Shown: positions 1 to 9,904 of the stretch, piece after piece
Layout: each line of letters opens with the position of its first letter
Numbering within the stretch: the stretch's first letter is position 1
From: Sphingomonas faeni
GTDB lineage: Bacteria > Pseudomonadota > Alphaproteobacteria > Sphingomonadales > Sphingomonadaceae
Assembly (NCBI RefSeq): GCF_030817315.1
Contig: NZ_JAUSZF010000001.1
Span: 3,181,001 to 3,245,000, forward strand
Length of the DNA: 64,000 nucleotides
Reading direction: 5' to 3'
Made by a program: the position numbers and the translations under genes
The notes under the pieces: generated by a model
The model's database searches: none
What the model saw: the letters and a program-made list of their open reading frames with translations, nothing else
Told to the model about the DNA's origin: nothing

Positions 1-786
1 AAGGCCGCCATCGAGCTGGGGATCACCTACCGCGGCGTGGAGGAACTCGTCTGGGCGGGGCGGCTCGAAGCGATCGAAGAGCCCGCGCTCGCCTTCCTGG
101 AACGCGAACGGCGGGTCGGTTCGGTATCCGTCGAACGTCTCCGGTCAGCAGTCCTCGCGCGGTCGACGCCTACCCGGCCGGAGGGTTCGGTTCCGCTGCG
201 CCGGGCGATGGTCGGCATACCCGGACTGAAACCCTGGGCGCCCGTCCTCGAAGCCATCGCAGATGGACGGTTGCAGGCTTTCGTCGCCTCCGCACCCGTA
301 GCCCTGGCCGATCGGATCTCCGTTCGTCCAGACGCAGTCGTAAGACTATGCGAGCACCGCGCGGCCACCCCCGCCAGCGTCGGCATCGTCTCCGACATGA
401 TGTCCAAGAAGGAGGCGTTGGAAGCGCTCGGGCTCCATCCTCGCCACGGAGCCTGCATCCTTTCGGAATGGCCCGTGAGGACAGGTAGCGACCGCACGGT
501 CCCGGTCGCCGCCGTAGAAACCCTTGCGTCGACCGCCATCAGTCCCGCCGAGGCTGCCGCACGCTTTGGGGGAACCTCCCTGGCGGTGGCGCGCCTGCTC
601 CAGAGACGGTGCGTGCCGTCCATTCCCGGTGGTCTGTTCGATCGCGGCAAGGCGGAGGAGACGTTGCGTTCGTGCGGCGTCCTTCGTTCGGGAGAAGCGC
701 ATGCCGCTGGTAGCCGCTCGAGCCACCAGCACTACACCCCGGCAGCAGAGGAGACGTTCATTGTCACGCGCATCGACAGGCCGTAA
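1..786 (+). CDS. C-terminal part of a multi-helix-turn-helix protein (5' end outside window)
   Basis: The frame is open from base 1, so the N-terminus lies outside the window; the first internal start is GTG at 37. At least three stretches look like MerR/excisionase-type DNA-binding helices: around the left edge (AAIELGITYRGVEELVW), near the middle (SKKEALEALGL) and near the end (ISPAEAAARFGG followed by a V-x-x-LL pattern). Repeated HTH units at a C-terminus are a layout known from TniQ-type transposition proteins, but no TniQ core is visible here, so this is only a resemblance. The 3' end overlaps the start of the downstream ThiF gene, so the two are probably co-transcribed. Confidence 0.6.
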   Translation, partial: KAAIELGITYRGVEELVWAGRLEAIEEPALAFLERERRVGSVSVERLRSAVLARSTPTRPEGSVPLRRAMVGIPGLKPWAPVLEAIADGRLQAFVASAPVALADRISVRPDAVVRLCEHRAATPASVGIVSDMMSKKEALEALGLHPRHGACILSEWPVRTGSDRTVPVAAVETLASTAISPAEAAARFGGTSLAVARLLQRRCVPSIPGGLFDRGKAEETLRSCGVLRSGEAHAAGSRSSHQHYTPAAEETFIVTRIDRP

Positions 787-1978
787 TCCCGATCTCCGGC
801 GTCTGCGCGACGAGGGATACTCGCTCTCCGTCGCCCGCGGGCGCCTCGTCGTGACGGGCATCCCTTTCGTGTCCGGCCCAGGCCGTATCGAGCGCGGTAC
901 CCTCATCGTTCCGCTGGACATGGTCGAAGGCACCACCGCACGACCGACCGGGCGCGACGTGTTCTGGGTCGGAGCCGTACCGTGCGACGACCGCGGCGTT
1001 CCGATCGACGATCCCATCACGTCGCCGCTCCGGCGCGATTTCGGAGGCGGGCTCGTCGCCAACCACCTTCTCCATGCGAAGCCCGACGACGGCGGGTTCG
1101 AGGACTACCACCAGTTGGTCAGCAGCTACGTGGGCCTGATCTGCAGGCACGCCATCTCACTGGATCCGACCGTCACGGCGCGCGGCCGCCGGCGGGTAGT
1201 CGTGACCGAGAATCCACAGGGCCCGTTCGATTACGCGGACACCGCGAGCCAGAGAACCGGCATCGGCGCATTCAGTGGGAAACTCGAAGGCAGCAGCGTC
1301 GCCATCGTCGGTCTCGGCGGGACCGGTGCCTACGTCCTGGACCTCGTAGCGAAGACCCCGGTCGCCCGAATCCATCTGTTCGATGACGAGACGCTCCACC
1401 AGCACGACGCCTTCCTCTCACCGGGCGCGGCGTCGTTCGCCGAGATCGGAGCTGCGCCCGCCAGAGTCGATCACTACGCAGCGCTCTATTCGCGCGTGCA
1501 TCGCGGCGTCGTGCCGCATCGGAGCGGATTGTTGGTCGCATCCCTCGCGATGCTGGATCAGGTGGACTTCGCATTCCTATGCATTGACGGTACCGCGGCG
1601 AAGCGTCCGGTCATCGAACATCTCGAACGAACCGGAAAGCGCTTCGTCGATCTGGGGATGAAACTGCGCCTGACGCCAACCGGCGTCTCCGGAACGGTCA
1701 GGATCACGACCAGCACTCCAGCGATGCGATCACACGTCCGGGACATGAACCGCATCCCGTTCCCGACGGACAGTAGGGGAGACGACGATGCCTGCAATCT
1801 GCAGGTCGCCGAACTGAATGCGCTGAACGCTGCGCTAGCGGTCATCCGCTGGAAGAAGCTCTACGGCTTCTACGCCGATCCGCTCGGTGAACACCACGCC
1901 GTGTATAGCGTGGACGGCAACCAGGTCCTCAACACGGACAGCGATGGCGCCGCGGGAACCCGGTGCGGCCCATCCTGA
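761..1978 (+). CDS. DUF6791-ThiF fusion, E1-like adenylyltransferase of a ubiquitin-like conjugation system
   Basis: The C-terminal two thirds is a ThiF/E1 fold. It has the nucleotide-binding glycine loop VGLGGTGAYVLDLV, an acidic strand end LFDDETLHQHD, and a late C-N-x-Q-x-AELNALNAALA segment. The N-terminal ~140 residues (from NPDLRRLRDEGY, with a conserved-looking VPCDDRGVPID) match my memory of DUF6791, the domain fused to ThiF in bacterial multi-ubiquitin loci, where it is thought to act like an E2. The chosen start is TTG at 761, because GAGGAG lies 8 bases upstream and the domain begins just after it (405 aa). ATG at 701 with GGAGA upstream is an alternative (425 aa). The usual partners (multi-ubiquitin protein, DUF6527) are not visible nearby. 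Confidence 0.82.
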   Translation: MSRASTGRNPDLRRLRDEGYSLSVARGRLVVTGIPFVSGPGRIERGTLIVPLDMVEGTTARPTGRDVFWVGAVPCDDRGVPIDDPITSPLRRDFGGGLVANHLLHAKPDDGGFEDYHQLVSSYVGLICRHAISLDPTVTARGRRRVVVTENPQGPFDYADTASQRTGIGAFSGKLEGSSVAIVGLGGTGAYVLDLVAKTPVARIHLFDDETLHQHDAFLSPGAASFAEIGAAPARVDHYAALYSRVHRGVVPHRSGLLVASLAMLDQVDFAFLCIDGTAAKRPVIEHLERTGKRFVDLGMKLRLTPTGVSGTVRITTSTPAMRSHVRDMNRIPFPTDSRGDDDACNLQVAELNALNAALAVIRWKKLYGFYADPLGEHHAVYSVDGNQVLNTDSDGAAGTRCGPS

Positions 1979-2082
1979 GAACCGGAACGACGAGGCGGTT
2001 GCGCGGAGAGCCCTGCGAAGACGTTACCGTCGGCACCATTCAGTATTGGCAGCTCGCAGGCCTCGGAATCGGGGAAGAATAG
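1963..2082 (+). CDS. Possible short ORF after the ThiF gene
   Basis: A GTG-initiated frame of 39 codons overlaps the last 16 bases of the ThiF gene and ends before the convergent sbcC gene. It reads V-R-P-I-L-R then ...EDVTVGTIQYWQLAGLGIGEE. No strong ribosome binding site and no family match are apparent. It may be a small third gene of the locus, a remnant, or chance. Confidence 0.2.
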   Translation: MRPILRTGTTRRLRGEPCEDVTVGTIQYWQLAGLGIGEE

Positions 2083-2121
2083 GACGTCCGCATTGCGATC
2101 GGCACGCCACCCGCGTCCCGT

Positions 2122-5100
2122 TCAGTTCGTAGAGATGGCGAGCACGCTCCTCCCTCGCGCGACGGGCACGACCTCTATCTTGACGGGGATGCGCTCCTTC
2201 ACTTCCTCGACATGGCTTATCACGCCGACCCGGCGCCCCGTCGCGTGAAGGTGCTCGAGGACAGCGATGGCCTGCCCGAGGCTGGACGTGTCCAGCGCAC
2301 CGAATCCCTCGTCGATGAAGAGACTCTCGATTCTCAGTCCCCTTCCGGTGGACATCTCCGCCAAGCCCAGCGCCAGAGCCAAGCTTATCAGGAAGCGTTC
2401 GCCGCCCGAGAGGTTGTGCACCCCGCGAACCTCGCCGGCCATGTCGTAATCGACTACCTGTATAAGCATGTCGCCACCGCCGCCGCGCTCGAGCGCATAT
2501 CGGGGCTTCAGTTCCCGCAGTCGCTCGTTCGCGTGGTCTAGCAACCGGTCGAGGGTGAGGCCCTGCGCGAAACGACGGAACGTCCGCCCGTCCTTGTCGC
2601 CGATGAGGTCGCTGAGAGCGAGCCAGACGCGCGACGCTTCGCGCTCGCGCTCCAGGTCCGCGCGCAATCCGGCTGTTTCGACGCGCACCTCGTCGTCCCG
2701 TCGCAGGACGAACAGCGCGTCGTCGAGCGCCGCCCGTGCGTCAGCCACCGCAATGCGAGCGGAACCCAACGCATCCATCAGATCGTCGTCGGCGATCCGG
2801 GGCTTTTCGGACGCATCGTGGATCTCCAGATCGGAACGGCGCTGAAGGAGAGCCGTCTGCGCGTCCCGGACCGCGGAGGCGATATCCGAAAGCCACTTCT
2901 CCTCCAGCTCGATCACCTCCGCGCCCCCGGCCGCGGCGGCGGATACGGCGTCTACGTCCAAGGATCGTTCTCTCAAGGCGTCGGCAAACGAAGCCTCGAG
3001 CCGTCGATGGTTCTCTTCCGCCTTGGCTAGCGACGCAACGGCACCTTCCCTGCGCGCCTTGGACGTCGAGAGGAGCAGTCGGGTCCGCACCACGCTCCTG
3101 GCGGATTCCTCGAGCCTGCGGCCTTGCGCGGACGCCGCGGCGTCAAGTTCGGTCTCGACCTCCAGAACAGATCTCGCGTCCAGCATAGCCCGCCGGGCAT
3201 CAGCTAGAGAGCCCATGTTCGACCCGAGCTTGGACGCTTCCTCCTCGATCGCCTCCGCGAGCGCGGCCGCCGCAGCTGCATCGGTTCTCGCGGCTGCCAA
3301 CGCGCCTTCGAGCATGGGAATGGCAGCCGACGCTTCGGCATGTTCCGCCGTACGACGGCGCCACGCCGCGCACCGGCCTGCAAGCCATCCCACCGGGTCA
3401 TCGAGCGATCGCCAATCGACCGGACCGACGAATGCCGCGTCCAGGAAACGGGCGAGCCGGTCCATCGCATCGCGTTGCCGGGTGATGGACGCCGCGACAC
3501 CAGCCGCGCGGGCCGTCGCCTCGCGTCGAACGTCCCCTGCCAGGTCGAAGGTCGTCCTCGTGTCGTCCTTGAGCTTCCGGGCGACAGACTCCTTCGATCG
3601 CGCGACCCGGCATTCTTCGACGGCTGCGTCCATCGACCGCCGTTCGGCGTCGATAGAGGCCAGTTCGGAGGCGAGGAGCGAGCTGATGAGCGGATCTTCC
3701 GCATCGAACCCAGCGGCCTCGGCGGAGACGCGGAGCGAGGACAGCGCCTTCTCGCGGATGTAGACCTGTTCCCCGCGCCTCACCTCCAGCCGAGCCACTT
3801 CGGCATCCCGCGTCTCGCTCTGCCGCGTCAGGCTCCGGATCTCCGAACCGAGACGCACCTCCTCGGACGTCGCCGCGACCATTTCCGCCTCCAACGCGGC
3901 TATTCGCGCCCGCTGTCCCTTCAACTGCTCCCCCAGGAGCGCCTCGATCTCGGTGGCCCGATGCTCGGTGGCCCCGCATACCGGACACGGGTCGCCAGCG
4001 ACTAGCAGTTCGCGCAGACGCAACGCCGCATCGCCTGCAGCTGCTTCGGCGAATGCGCCGGCGATCCGCGCTTCCTCCAAGCGGACCCGTATGGCGGGTA
4101 GGGCGGCGGCGGCGGCGGCGCGAGCGGCCAAAAGGCCCTGCAGTTCGACGACCGCTGCGGATCGGTCGCTTCGCAGACGTTCTAGCGTCCCTTCGATGTC
4201 CGACGTCCGCACGACCTTGCTGCGCCAGTCGACCAAAAGCGGCTCGACGGCGGTGATCGCGTCCCGTCTGGCCATCAGCGCGATGCGCATCTGGTCTGGA
4301 GGCACGGCGGCCTCGGCGGCCGCCAGCGCAGCCTGGTCCGCAGCGTGGCCGGCAACGGCGTCCGCCAAGCTGAGCCTGGTCTTCTCGGATTCCGCGTCGG
4401 CCGTCTCAAGTTCGCGCTGCGCGGCGATGCGATCGGCCTCGAGCCTCTCCAGGCCCAGCGCCACGGTCGCATGCTCCGCGAGGTGACGCGCAAGGTCGTC
4501 CTCCCTGGTCTCGATCCACCCCACGGCCGCATTCGCGGCCAGCCATTCACCGTGAACGCCTCGTGCCGCAATCGCCGACCGCAATGCGGCGAACGCGTCG
4601 TTCTCGACGGTTCTGCAGTCTTTCAGGCCGGCTGCGCGTGCGGCACGCTGTTCCGCTAGTTCGGCGAGCGCCGCCGTGGTCTCGGCGAGCCTTCTATCGG
4701 TGGTGCGCGCCTCGTCGATCAGCGGTTTGAGGATCGTCGCCCGTTCCGCCAAGGCTGCGGAGGCCACGTTGGACAGCCGTGCCTCCTCCTCGGCGGCCTC
4801 CACGGCCAATACGGCTTCGCCGGCGTCGGCCGCCCGTCGGACGACCTCCGAACGGTCCTCCTCGACGGTCCGCTTCGCCGCGACCACCGATGTCCAGTCC
4901 GGAGCGAGCGCGAAGGCGAGCTTCAGACGTCGCAGGGCGTCCCGGGCAGGACCGGCTTGTGCGAAGGCCGTGGCCGTCCGCTCGACCTCCGTCTCGCAGG
5001 CGCCGAGACGCGTCGTGAGCGTGTGTCGATCCGCTTCCCACTTCGCATCGAGTTCGAGCGACGCCAGCGCCGCGGCTGCGAGCCGCTCCTGGGCAATCGC

Positions 5101-5826
5101 CGCGTCCCGTCGCGCCTCGGCGTCGGCGCGGGCTACCTCGTCCAAGCCGTTCTGCGCCTGAAGACGATCCGAAAGGCCCTGCTGGATCAACCGCAACCCG
5201 GCGGCCTTTTCGTAGGCCGCCCGGCCGAGGTCCGTGTAGATCCGCGAACCGGTGAGCCGCTCCAGAAGGACCGCGCGATCGTTGTCGTTGGCCTTGATGA
5301 ACGCCTCGAAGTCGCCCTGCGCGAGAAGGACCGCACGGCGGAACTGATCGGCCGACAGGCCGATGAGGTCCTGTATCGCAACCAATGTCTCGGTCTTCGT
5401 ACCTCCCAATCGCTCGTCGGCGTCGATCCTCGAAAGAGCATGCGAACTCTTCTGCATCTTCGCGCCCGCCTTCTGGCGAGCGCGCTGCACCGACCACCTC
5501 GCACGGTAGCGACGCGCGTCGCGGCCGACGAAGTCGATCTCGGCGAACCCTTCGCCTTCGCCGTGCCGGAGGATGGTCCTCGGATCGGTTGCGGAGAGCT
5601 CGTCGCCCTGGTCGGTCTCGATCCTGCCGCGCGATGCGGCGCCTAGTCTGGGCACGGCGTCGAAGAGGGCGAGGCACATGGCATCCAGCAGGGTCGACTT
5701 TCCGGCTCCCGTCGGCCCGGTGATCGCGAATATTCCGGCGTCGGCGAGCGGCGGCGCTTCGAAGTCGACCTCGAAATCACCGGCCAGGCTCGCCAGGTTG
5801 CGCCCTCGGATGGCTAGTACCCGCAT
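2122..5826 (-). CDS. sbcC: Exonuclease SbcCD ATPase subunit SbcC (Rad50-like)
   Basis: This 1234-aa SMC-like ATPase pairs with SbcD to open and degrade hairpins and protein-blocked DNA ends. Walker A is GPTGAGKS at residues 37-44. The ABC signature LSGGE is at ~1139-1143, followed by Walker B SLFIDE at ~1168-1173. Long alanine/glutamate/arginine-rich coiled coils flank a zinc hook CPVC near residue 613, the Rad50-type dimerisation motif. The length fits the family. Its ATG overlaps the sbcD stop by one base (TGATG), so translation is coupled. It converges with the ThiF gene at its 3' end. Confidence 0.96.
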   Translation of the reverse strand: MRVLAIRGRNLASLAGDFEVDFEAPPLADAGIFAITGPTGAGKSTLLDAMCLALFDAVPRLGAASRGRIETDQGDELSATDPRTILRHGEGEGFAEIDFVGRDARRYRARWSVQRARQKAGAKMQKSSHALSRIDADERLGGTKTETLVAIQDLIGLSADQFRRAVLLAQGDFEAFIKANDNDRAVLLERLTGSRIYTDLGRAAYEKAAGLRLIQQGLSDRLQAQNGLDEVARADAEARRDAAIAQERLAAAALASLELDAKWEADRHTLTTRLGACETEVERTATAFAQAGPARDALRRLKLAFALAPDWTSVVAAKRTVEEDRSEVVRRAADAGEAVLAVEAAEEEARLSNVASAALAERATILKPLIDEARTTDRRLAETTAALAELAEQRAARAAGLKDCRTVENDAFAALRSAIAARGVHGEWLAANAAVGWIETREDDLARHLAEHATVALGLERLEADRIAAQRELETADAESEKTRLSLADAVAGHAADQAALAAAEAAVPPDQMRIALMARRDAITAVEPLLVDWRSKVVRTSDIEGTLERLRSDRSAAVVELQGLLAARAAAAAALPAIRVRLEEARIAGAFAEAAAGDAALRLRELLVAGDPCPVCGATEHRATEIEALLGEQLKGQRARIAALEAEMVAATSEEVRLGSEIRSLTRQSETRDAEVARLEVRRGEQVYIREKALSSLRVSAEAAGFDAEDPLISSLLASELASIDAERRSMDAAVEECRVARSKESVARKLKDDTRTTFDLAGDVRREATARAAGVAASITRQRDAMDRLARFLDAAFVGPVDWRSLDDPVGWLAGRCAAWRRRTAEHAEASAAIPMLEGALAAARTDAAAAAALAEAIEEEASKLGSNMGSLADARRAMLDARSVLEVETELDAAASAQGRRLEESARSVVRTRLLLSTSKARREGAVASLAKAEENHRRLEASFADALRERSLDVDAVSAAAAGGAEVIELEEKWLSDIASAVRDAQTALLQRRSDLEIHDASEKPRIADDDLMDALGSARIAVADARAALDDALFVLRRDDEVRVETAGLRADLEREREASRVWLALSDLIGDKDGRTFRRFAQGLTLDRLLDHANERLRELKPRYALERGGGGDMLIQVVDYDMAGEVRGVHNLSGGERFLISLALALGLAEMSTGRGLRIESLFIDEGFGALDTSSLGQAIAVLEHLHATGRRVGVISHVEEVKERIPVKIEVVPVARGRSVLAISTN

Positions 5827-7079
5827 CAGTCCCGAGCCCCCTGCACGTCGATCATCAGGGACAGGAAGGCGTGCATCAAGGCCGCGGGCGGCTCGCCTCC
5901 GTGCTCCCGCTCGAACAATTCGGCGAATACCGCCTCCGGCTTCAGCTCCGAAAGATCAGCCTGGCGGGCGTCGATCGCCCGGCCGTCGGGCTCGTTGGCC
6001 TGCACGCGCACTATGCGGGTCAAACGGACCGGCTTGCCGCTCAGCGCGGCCAGAACCCTCGTCTGGAGATGAGGCTCCGGTCCATCAACGAGCACGGAGA
6101 TCTCGACGAACGGCTGGAGTCCGCGCGCGATGTCCGCATCGAGGTCCAGCGCCGCGATCGCGTTCTCGACATCGGCCAAAGGCATCGGTCCGCTATCGGG
6201 AACGGCCAGGAACGGCGCGGGGCGGGGGATCGGTTCGTCACGGATCCGAGCGCCGCCGTCGACCAGGTCCACGACGGTCACCGAATGACGGTACAGCCGC
6301 TCCGTCGCCGAAAGCGGAAAGGGCGATCCGGCGTAGCGGATCGGCGTCGCTCCCGGAATGTCCTGAGGACGGTGAAGATGGCCGAGCGCCACATATGCGG
6401 CACGGTCGTCGAAGAGGGCCGCGGCCTCCGCCTCCTCGCCGCCTACGGCTATCCTGCGTTCGGACTGCTCCGACACGTCGCCGCCCCACACGTGCAGGTG
6501 ACCGGTTAGGATCAGCGGCAACGCCCCGGAACGCTCCTTCCCCGCGTCGAGGACCTCGGCGTAAAGGCCTTCCAAGCCGCGCGACGCCAGATCCCCGGGC
6601 CGGCAATAGGGCACGGCTGCAAGCCAGGCAGCGGTCGCGCCGCCTCTTCCGGGAAGCGGCAGCAGAAGCCGATCGCAATCCGTGGCGCCATCCTTCCTCG
6701 GTAGCGAGCCGACCAGATGGACCCGTCCCGGACCGAGCAATGCCGAGGGAAGGTTGATGCGCGCCGCGCTGTCGTGGTTCCCGCCGATGATGACTACCGT
6801 GAGTTGCGGACAAGCGGTCGTGGCGTCGCGCAGGAAGCGGTAGAAGCGGGCCATCACGGCGATGGGCGGGTTGGCGACGTCGTATATGTCGCCCGTCACC
6901 AGAAGGAGATCTGCGTCCTCCGTCTTCAACCGGTCGAGCAGCCAGTCCAGGAACATGTCGTGCTCGACGTCGCGGACATGGCCGAACAACTCGTGGCCCA
7001 TGTGCCAGTCCGAGGTGTGCAGGACGCGGTACGGACGTAGGACATCGGTCATCGCGCTAAATCCGATCTGGCGTACCAT
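5826..7079 (-). CDS. sbcD: Exonuclease SbcCD nuclease subunit SbcD (Mre11-like)
   Basis: This is a metallophosphoesterase of up to 417 aa. All phosphoesterase motifs are visible in order: SDWHMGH, TGDIYD, GGNHD, TGHLH and LGHLH, which hold the two catalytic metal ions. A capping domain follows. It forms the nuclease of the SbcCD complex with the overlapping downstream sbcC. The first ATG (7079) gives a short N-terminal extension; the ATG at 7052 places the first motif nearer the usual distance from the start and is a good alternative. Neither start has a strong ribosome binding site. Confidence 0.95.
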   Translation of the reverse strand: MVRQIGFSAMTDVLRPYRVLHTSDWHMGHELFGHVRDVEHDMFLDWLLDRLKTEDADLLLVTGDIYDVANPPIAVMARFYRFLRDATTACPQLTVVIIGGNHDSAARINLPSALLGPGRVHLVGSLPRKDGATDCDRLLLPLPGRGGATAAWLAAVPYCRPGDLASRGLEGLYAEVLDAGKERSGALPLILTGHLHVWGGDVSEQSERRIAVGGEEAEAAALFDDRAAYVALGHLHRPQDIPGATPIRYAGSPFPLSATERLYRHSVTVVDLVDGGARIRDEPIPRPAPFLAVPDSGPMPLADVENAIAALDLDADIARGLQPFVEISVLVDGPEPHLQTRVLAALSGKPVRLTRIVRVQANEPDGRAIDARQADLSELKPEAVFAELFEREHGGEPPAALMHAFLSLMIDVQGARD

Positions 7080-7484
7080 GGCATGGTGGGCGGGAATGCG
7101 TCGACGCGGGCTGGGCAGCGATGCCTGACAAGGCGATCCGCAACCGATTTGGCTGACCGGAGGGGAGCCCCCTCGTTGAGCAGTCCCGACTCGTTCACCG
7201 GTTCTCTACCTCCGCGGCGTTGAGGCTTCCACCCGCCGTTTCATGTGACGGACAATCGGAATATGGACGGACACCGATTAATTACAACATTTCTGGAAAT
7301 AAAGAAATCCAAAATTTATCGCGGCGTTGTTCGACATCCGAAGCGAGACGGAAATCGCACGGTATCACCGCGGTCATCGCGTCAGGTCCGGTAGTCCGGT
7401 CTCCCCCGGTCCGGCGAAACGGTGAAAAGGACCACCGACCTTTGGAGCCGAACATTCCGCGCAACCGACCACGGGCAAGCAAGC
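7080..7484. other. Intergenic region between sbcD and the siderophore receptor
   Basis: No gene could be supported in these 405 bases. It holds the upstream region of sbcD and the 3' side of the receptor gene. Bases ~7270-7325 are strikingly AT-rich for this genome (ATTAATTACAACATTT and AAATAAAGAAATCC), which would suit a promoter, but no specific site is assigned. Confidence 0.5.
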
Positions 7485-9675
7485 CTAAAGATCGATCGAA
7501 GCCGACAGCTTGAAGGTCCGCGGGGCGCCCTGAAGCAGGTCGGGGCGCGAGCTGTCGAAGGCGGTCGCCCAATATCGCTTGTTCGCGACGTTATCGACGC
7601 CGAAGCGCAGGGTCAGCGGCCGGTCACCCACCACCGCGACGTATCGGGCGCCGAGATCGACGCGCGTCCAACTCGGCAGCGACAGCGTGTTAGCCGCGTT
7701 GGCCGGCTGCTGCCCGGTATGCACGACGCGACCGGTCACGGTGAGGGCGGGCACGAACGGCAGATCCCATTCCACGTTGCCGTTGATCAGGTAGTCCGGC
7801 ACACCGGCGACCTTACGTCCCTCGTTGAGCCCGTTGGTCTGACGCCGAAGCCTGGCATCGATCACCGACCCGCCGGCAATGATCCGCAGGCCGTCGACCG
7901 GCTCCGCCTGGATGCTCAGTTCGATACCCTTGTTGCGCTGAAGCCCGGAGGCCTCGAACCGTGCGGCGTTCGCGGGCGGTGCGGGCAGCGCCGTGGCGAT
8001 CGCCGTCGCCCGTTCGGTGGTGAAGAGCGAAAGGGTGGCGGTCACAGCGTTGAGTGTGAGCTTGCCGCCGACCTCGTACTGCGTCGACCGGAACGGCGGC
8101 AGCACCTCGCCCAAGTTCACGATGTTCAGGCCCCCGCTGATCGCAGGGGCGGTCGCACCCTGGACCAGCGCCTCGATACGATTGGCATAGAGCGAGACAT
8201 GGTCGATCGGCTTGACGACCAGACCGACGACCGGTGTGATCGCATCCTTGCGATACTCGCCAGTCTGCAGCGCGGTAACGTTCGAATAGGCCTTCACGAC
8301 GATCTGCTGCAGCCGCAGGCCGCCGGTGAGCAGGATGCGGTCCTCCCATACGCCGATCGTGTCCGAGGCGAAGACGCTCGTCAGGCGGGTCCGCGATATC
8401 GGGAAGGGATCGGCCAGATTTCCGCCTTGCGAGGTGACGCGGCTGGGCTGGGGTACCACGACGGGCGCGTAGATGTTGGTGGTGCCCGACGAGATGGCGT
8501 AGAACTCGAACGCGTTGCGGTTGGTCAGCCAGTTCATTGAACCGCCGACGTTGAATTCGTTCGTGATGCCACCTGCGGCAAGCTTCACCCGCACGCCTGC
8601 CTGCGCTGCTTCGTTGTTGTCGGTGCGGGGGATGCGCGAGCCGGATACCGACGCTGCGCCGGTCGTCGCATTAAGCAGCGACAGCGTGCTGTAGAAGCCG
8701 TCCTCCGCTCCGTCGCGCGCGCCGAATGCTGCGTAGACCATCGCATCGTCCGACAGGTCGTATTCCGCGCGGAACTGGCCGTACACGTCACGCAGGTTGG
8801 TGAAGTAATAGGGCTGACCGTAGTTGGTGTCGGCCTTCGGAACCTTGGGAATGACGGTGATCGCAGCAGGAAGCGTCAGTTTCGGACGGATGTGGTTCAC
8901 GCGCACCTTCTGGTAGGCGAGATCGAGCGACAGCCGCAGTGATCCGTTATCGTAGTCGATCGCGCCGCCAAGCAAATATGCGCTGCGGAACTCGTCCTCG
9001 ATCGCCACGTCACCTCGCCGGGCCGCACCATTGATGCGCACGCCCCACTCGCCACCAGCGCCGAAGCGGCGGCTGACGTCGAAACTGCCGCCGACATGCC
9101 CGCCGGACGTGTAGTTCGCGGTCAGCCGGGTCAGTGGCGCCTTACCTGCACGTTTGGGGATCAGGTTGACGCTGCCGCCGATCGCCGTCCCGCCGGGTGC
9201 CGCGCCGTTCAGGAACGCGCTCGACCCGTTCAGGACCTGGACTGCGTCGTAGAGCTCTGGAGCGATCAACTGGCGCGGTGTGATGCCGTACAGCCCGTCG
9301 AAGCCGATATCGTCGCCCGCAAGCGCGAAGCCTCGGATGACGAACTGCTCGGCCGCATTGCCGAAGCCGTAGCTCGTCCGCACCGACGGGTCGTTGTCGA
9401 GCACCTGGCCGAGCGTCTGCGGCTGCTGATTGAGGATCAGCGCGGAATTGTAGCTCTTTATGGCGAAGGGCGCGTCCTCCGCAGGTTTGTCACCGAGGAC
9501 GCCGACCCCGCCCGCCGTGCGTCACTCCCGTCCGGTTCGCCTTCTGCGCGGTGACGACGATCTCCTCGGTACGCTTCTCGGACGCCGCATCCTGCGCCTG
9601 GGCGGGACATGTTGAGGCCAACGCGTATGAGCCAACGGCCAGACGTAGAAGGGAGCGGGTCTTGATCACGGGCAT
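7485..9675 (-). pseudogene. TonB-dependent siderophore receptor, interrupted by a frameshift
   Basis: The first frame starts at 9675 with a signal peptide (LLRLAVGSYALASTCPAQAQ) and a TonB box (EEIVVTAQK), then runs into a stop near 9490. The next frame continues the plug with GVGVLGDKPAEDAPFAIKSYN, SALILNQQPQTLGQVL and VIRGFALAGDDIGFDG. It then runs through a complete 22-strand-type barrel to a typical aromatic-poor end SIDL at 7485. This is the FpvA/FhuE-like siderophore receptor class. The break lies near 9510-9530, where GTGACGCACGGCGG has one base more than the frame needs. It is either a recent pseudogene or an assembly error. It is the last gene of the PepSY operon. Confidence 0.85.
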
Positions 9676-9712
9676 GTCCTCGATTGCGCTGTCTTGGGGT
9701 CGCAGATGTCGT

Positions 9713-9904
9713 TCAGGTCCGGCGGGCGCGCATGGCCCAGCCGACGGTCACGATCGGTACGGCGAGACCCACCCACGACAGCATGTCGCGCCAGCCATCG
9801 CCGGTCAGCGCCGCGATCAACGCGCCGACGCTCAGGACCCCGATCATCGCCGGGGCCCCGAAGATCGCAGCGAGGCTCTGCCGCGAATGTCGCCGCTGCG
9901 TCAT
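9713..9904 (-). CDS. Small inner-membrane protein of the siderophore operon
   Basis: This 63-aa protein has two hydrophobic segments (IFGAPAMIGVLSVGALIAAL and MLSWVGLAVPIVTVGWAM) and basic ends. Its ATG overlaps the stop of the upstream PepSY gene by 4 bases, and the receptor gene follows within 40 bases, so it is the middle gene of a three-gene operon. Similar tiny proteins beside PepSY iron-regulated proteins are common. The function is unknown; a role in anchoring or assembling the PepSY protein is only a guess from position. Confidence 0.75.
   Translation of the reverse strand: MTQRRHSRQSLAAIFGAPAMIGVLSVGALIAALTGDGWRDMLSWVGLAVPIVTVGWAMRARRT

Noticed and set aside
5573..6757. Plus-strand frame of ~390 codons
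   Set aside because: Antisense to the sbcD-sbcC genes, arginine/proline-rich as expected for a shadow frame.
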